Source: an uncultured bacterium (GTDB lineage: Bacteria; Verrucomicrobiota; Kiritimatiellia; UBA8416; CALETX01). From it: a DNA stretch of 6,011 nt. The number at the start of each line of letters is the position of its first letter. The stretch's first letter is position 1. Where the stretch lies: the NCBI GenBank assembly GCA_937920455.1, contig CALETX010000285.1, positions 1-6,011 on the forward strand, written 5' to 3'. Of the stretch, positions 5,268 through 6,011 are shown one piece after another. A model generated the notes under the pieces. The model was not told where the DNA came from. It made no database searches and worked only from the letters and a program-made list of their open reading frames with translations. The position numbers and the translations under genes are program-made.

Positions 5268-6011
5268 CTAGACGATAATCGAGCCGCCGTCTGCAAGCTC
5301 CTTGCGCAAAGCGTCTGTATCAACATCAGCGACATCAACACCGTATCGAGCAGCAATAGCAGCAGCCACGCCGGCCGCCTCTCCCGTCTGGTTGCAGTTC
5401 ACCATCACTCTTATCGCTCCGAACGCTCCAGCATCGGCGCAGATGCAGCGTCCAGCAAACAACAGATTTCGAACCGATGGATGGAACAGGCACCTGTACG
5501 GAACTTGATAGAAAGTCGGGTTTTCACAGGTAGGTTCGCGCCATCTCCCGATTTGACAGCCATCGTGGTGGATCGAAACCATCCTTCCATCCAGATACTT
5601 GAACACGAAGCCGCCGCCCTCCGGGGGATGCACATCAACTCGATAACTTCCATTCGCCACCGAATCAGCAAAACGAACACCGTTGAGAACATCGCCCTCT
5701 GTCAAACAATACGCCCCGCTCAGAGTCCTACTTTCACGGACACCCAGTGCGCTAGCAAGTTGCACAAGGACAGGAGGCTCTCCGCCGCCGTGTTTTCGCA
5801 GCATATCCATTAACGATCTAATCTGCCTGCGGCCCTCTATCTCGCCACGCGTAAGATCAGACGCTGAGGCCGCATTGATTCCAAAAACGTGCGTCTGAGC
5901 CACCATGCTGATATCAGGGAGACCCGGAATATGACAGTCCCAACCCGAGTCGCGCACGAGTCCAAAATCTTGCGCATACCTCCGATACAGCTCCCCGAAG
6001 TTGCCCCCCCC
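5268..6011 (-). CDS. FAD-dependent oxidoreductase (PF12831 type), C-terminal part, 5' end outside window
   Basis: The frame is open to the right edge, so the visible 247 residues are the C-terminal part of a longer protein; an internal GTG at 5955-5957 is not the start. Hallmarks of the FAD_oxidored family appear in order: LGVRESRTLSG (about 89-99 of the visible part), a RFADS...GSYRVDVH segment (about 113-128), YQVPYRCL (about 168-175), NLLFAGRC (about 182-189), and RVMVNCNQTGEAAGVAAA (about 201-218), which belongs to the FAD-binding end of the fold. The N-terminal GxGxxG nucleotide-binding motif lies off the window. These enzymes are flavoproteins that often sit in polysaccharide-utilisation neighbourhoods of PVC bacteria and Bacteroidota; their substrates are mostly unknown. 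It is the first of two co-directional genes, 33 nt before the alpha/beta hydrolase. The eight C at the edge translate to Gly codons and may be low-quality sequence. Confidence 0.87.
   Translation of the reverse strand, partial: GGGNFGELYRRYAQDFGLVRDSGWDCHIPGLPDISMVAQTHVFGINAASASDLTRGEIEGRRQIRSLMDMLRKHGGGEPPVLVQLASALGVRESRTLSGAYCLTEGDVLNGVRFADSVANGSYRVDVHPPEGGGFVFKYLDGRMVSIHHDGCQIGRWREPTCENPTFYQVPYRCLFHPSVRNLLFAGRCICADAGAFGAIRVMVNCNQTGEAAGVAAAIAARYGVDVADVDTDALRKELADGGSIIV

Noticed and set aside
5079..5813. Plus-strand open frame of 244 codons
   Set aside because: It is antisense to the FAD oxidoreductase and the start of the hydrolase; the minus-strand frames carry clear family motifs.
6003..6011. 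Homopolymer C8 at the right edge (and GGGG at the left edge)
   Set aside because: Short homopolymers at window ends are more likely edge or assembly effects than a biological signal, though the C-run keeps the oxidoreductase frame open.

Overview
The window is a fragment of a bacterial chromosome carrying four protein-coding genes of carbohydrate metabolism. No RNA gene, transposase, CRISPR array or phage gene is visible. Moderate GC content, several glycosidase-like proteins of GH42-like and GH5-like type, and a PF12831-type FAD oxidoreductase next to an esterase-like hydrolase resemble gene neighbourhoods of Lentisphaerota/Verrucomicrobiota and related PVC bacteria. This taxonomic guess comes from protein character alone, since no marker gene is present.

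Layout. Bases 1-127 are gene-free and hold a cluster of short palindromes that looks like an intergenic repeat. Bases 128-2173 (minus) encode a 681-residue GH42-like clan GH-A protein; its stop codon lies in an 8-bp perfect hairpin. Bases 2174-2581 are a divergent intergenic region with a candidate minus-strand promoter and several inverted repeats. Bases 2582-3994 (plus) encode a GH5-like glycosidase with both catalytic glutamates. A possible short frame starts on its stop codon, in a convergent gap that ends at 4217. Bases 4218-5234 (minus) encode an alpha/beta hydrolase, and 5268-6011 (minus, running off the right edge) the C-terminal part of an FAD-dependent oxidoreductase. The last two are 33 nt apart and probably form an operon.

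How the genes may work together (inference). Two glycoside hydrolases, an esterase-like enzyme and a flavin oxidoreductase suggest handling of a decorated or oxidised oligosaccharide. None of the three complete proteins has a visible signal peptide or membrane segment, so the chemistry is probably cytoplasmic. No transporter or regulator gene lies in the window.

No clearly new system is evident. The points most worth a second look are the unusual active site of the GH42-like protein, the palindrome cluster at the left edge, and the broken small frame coupled to the GH5-like gene.
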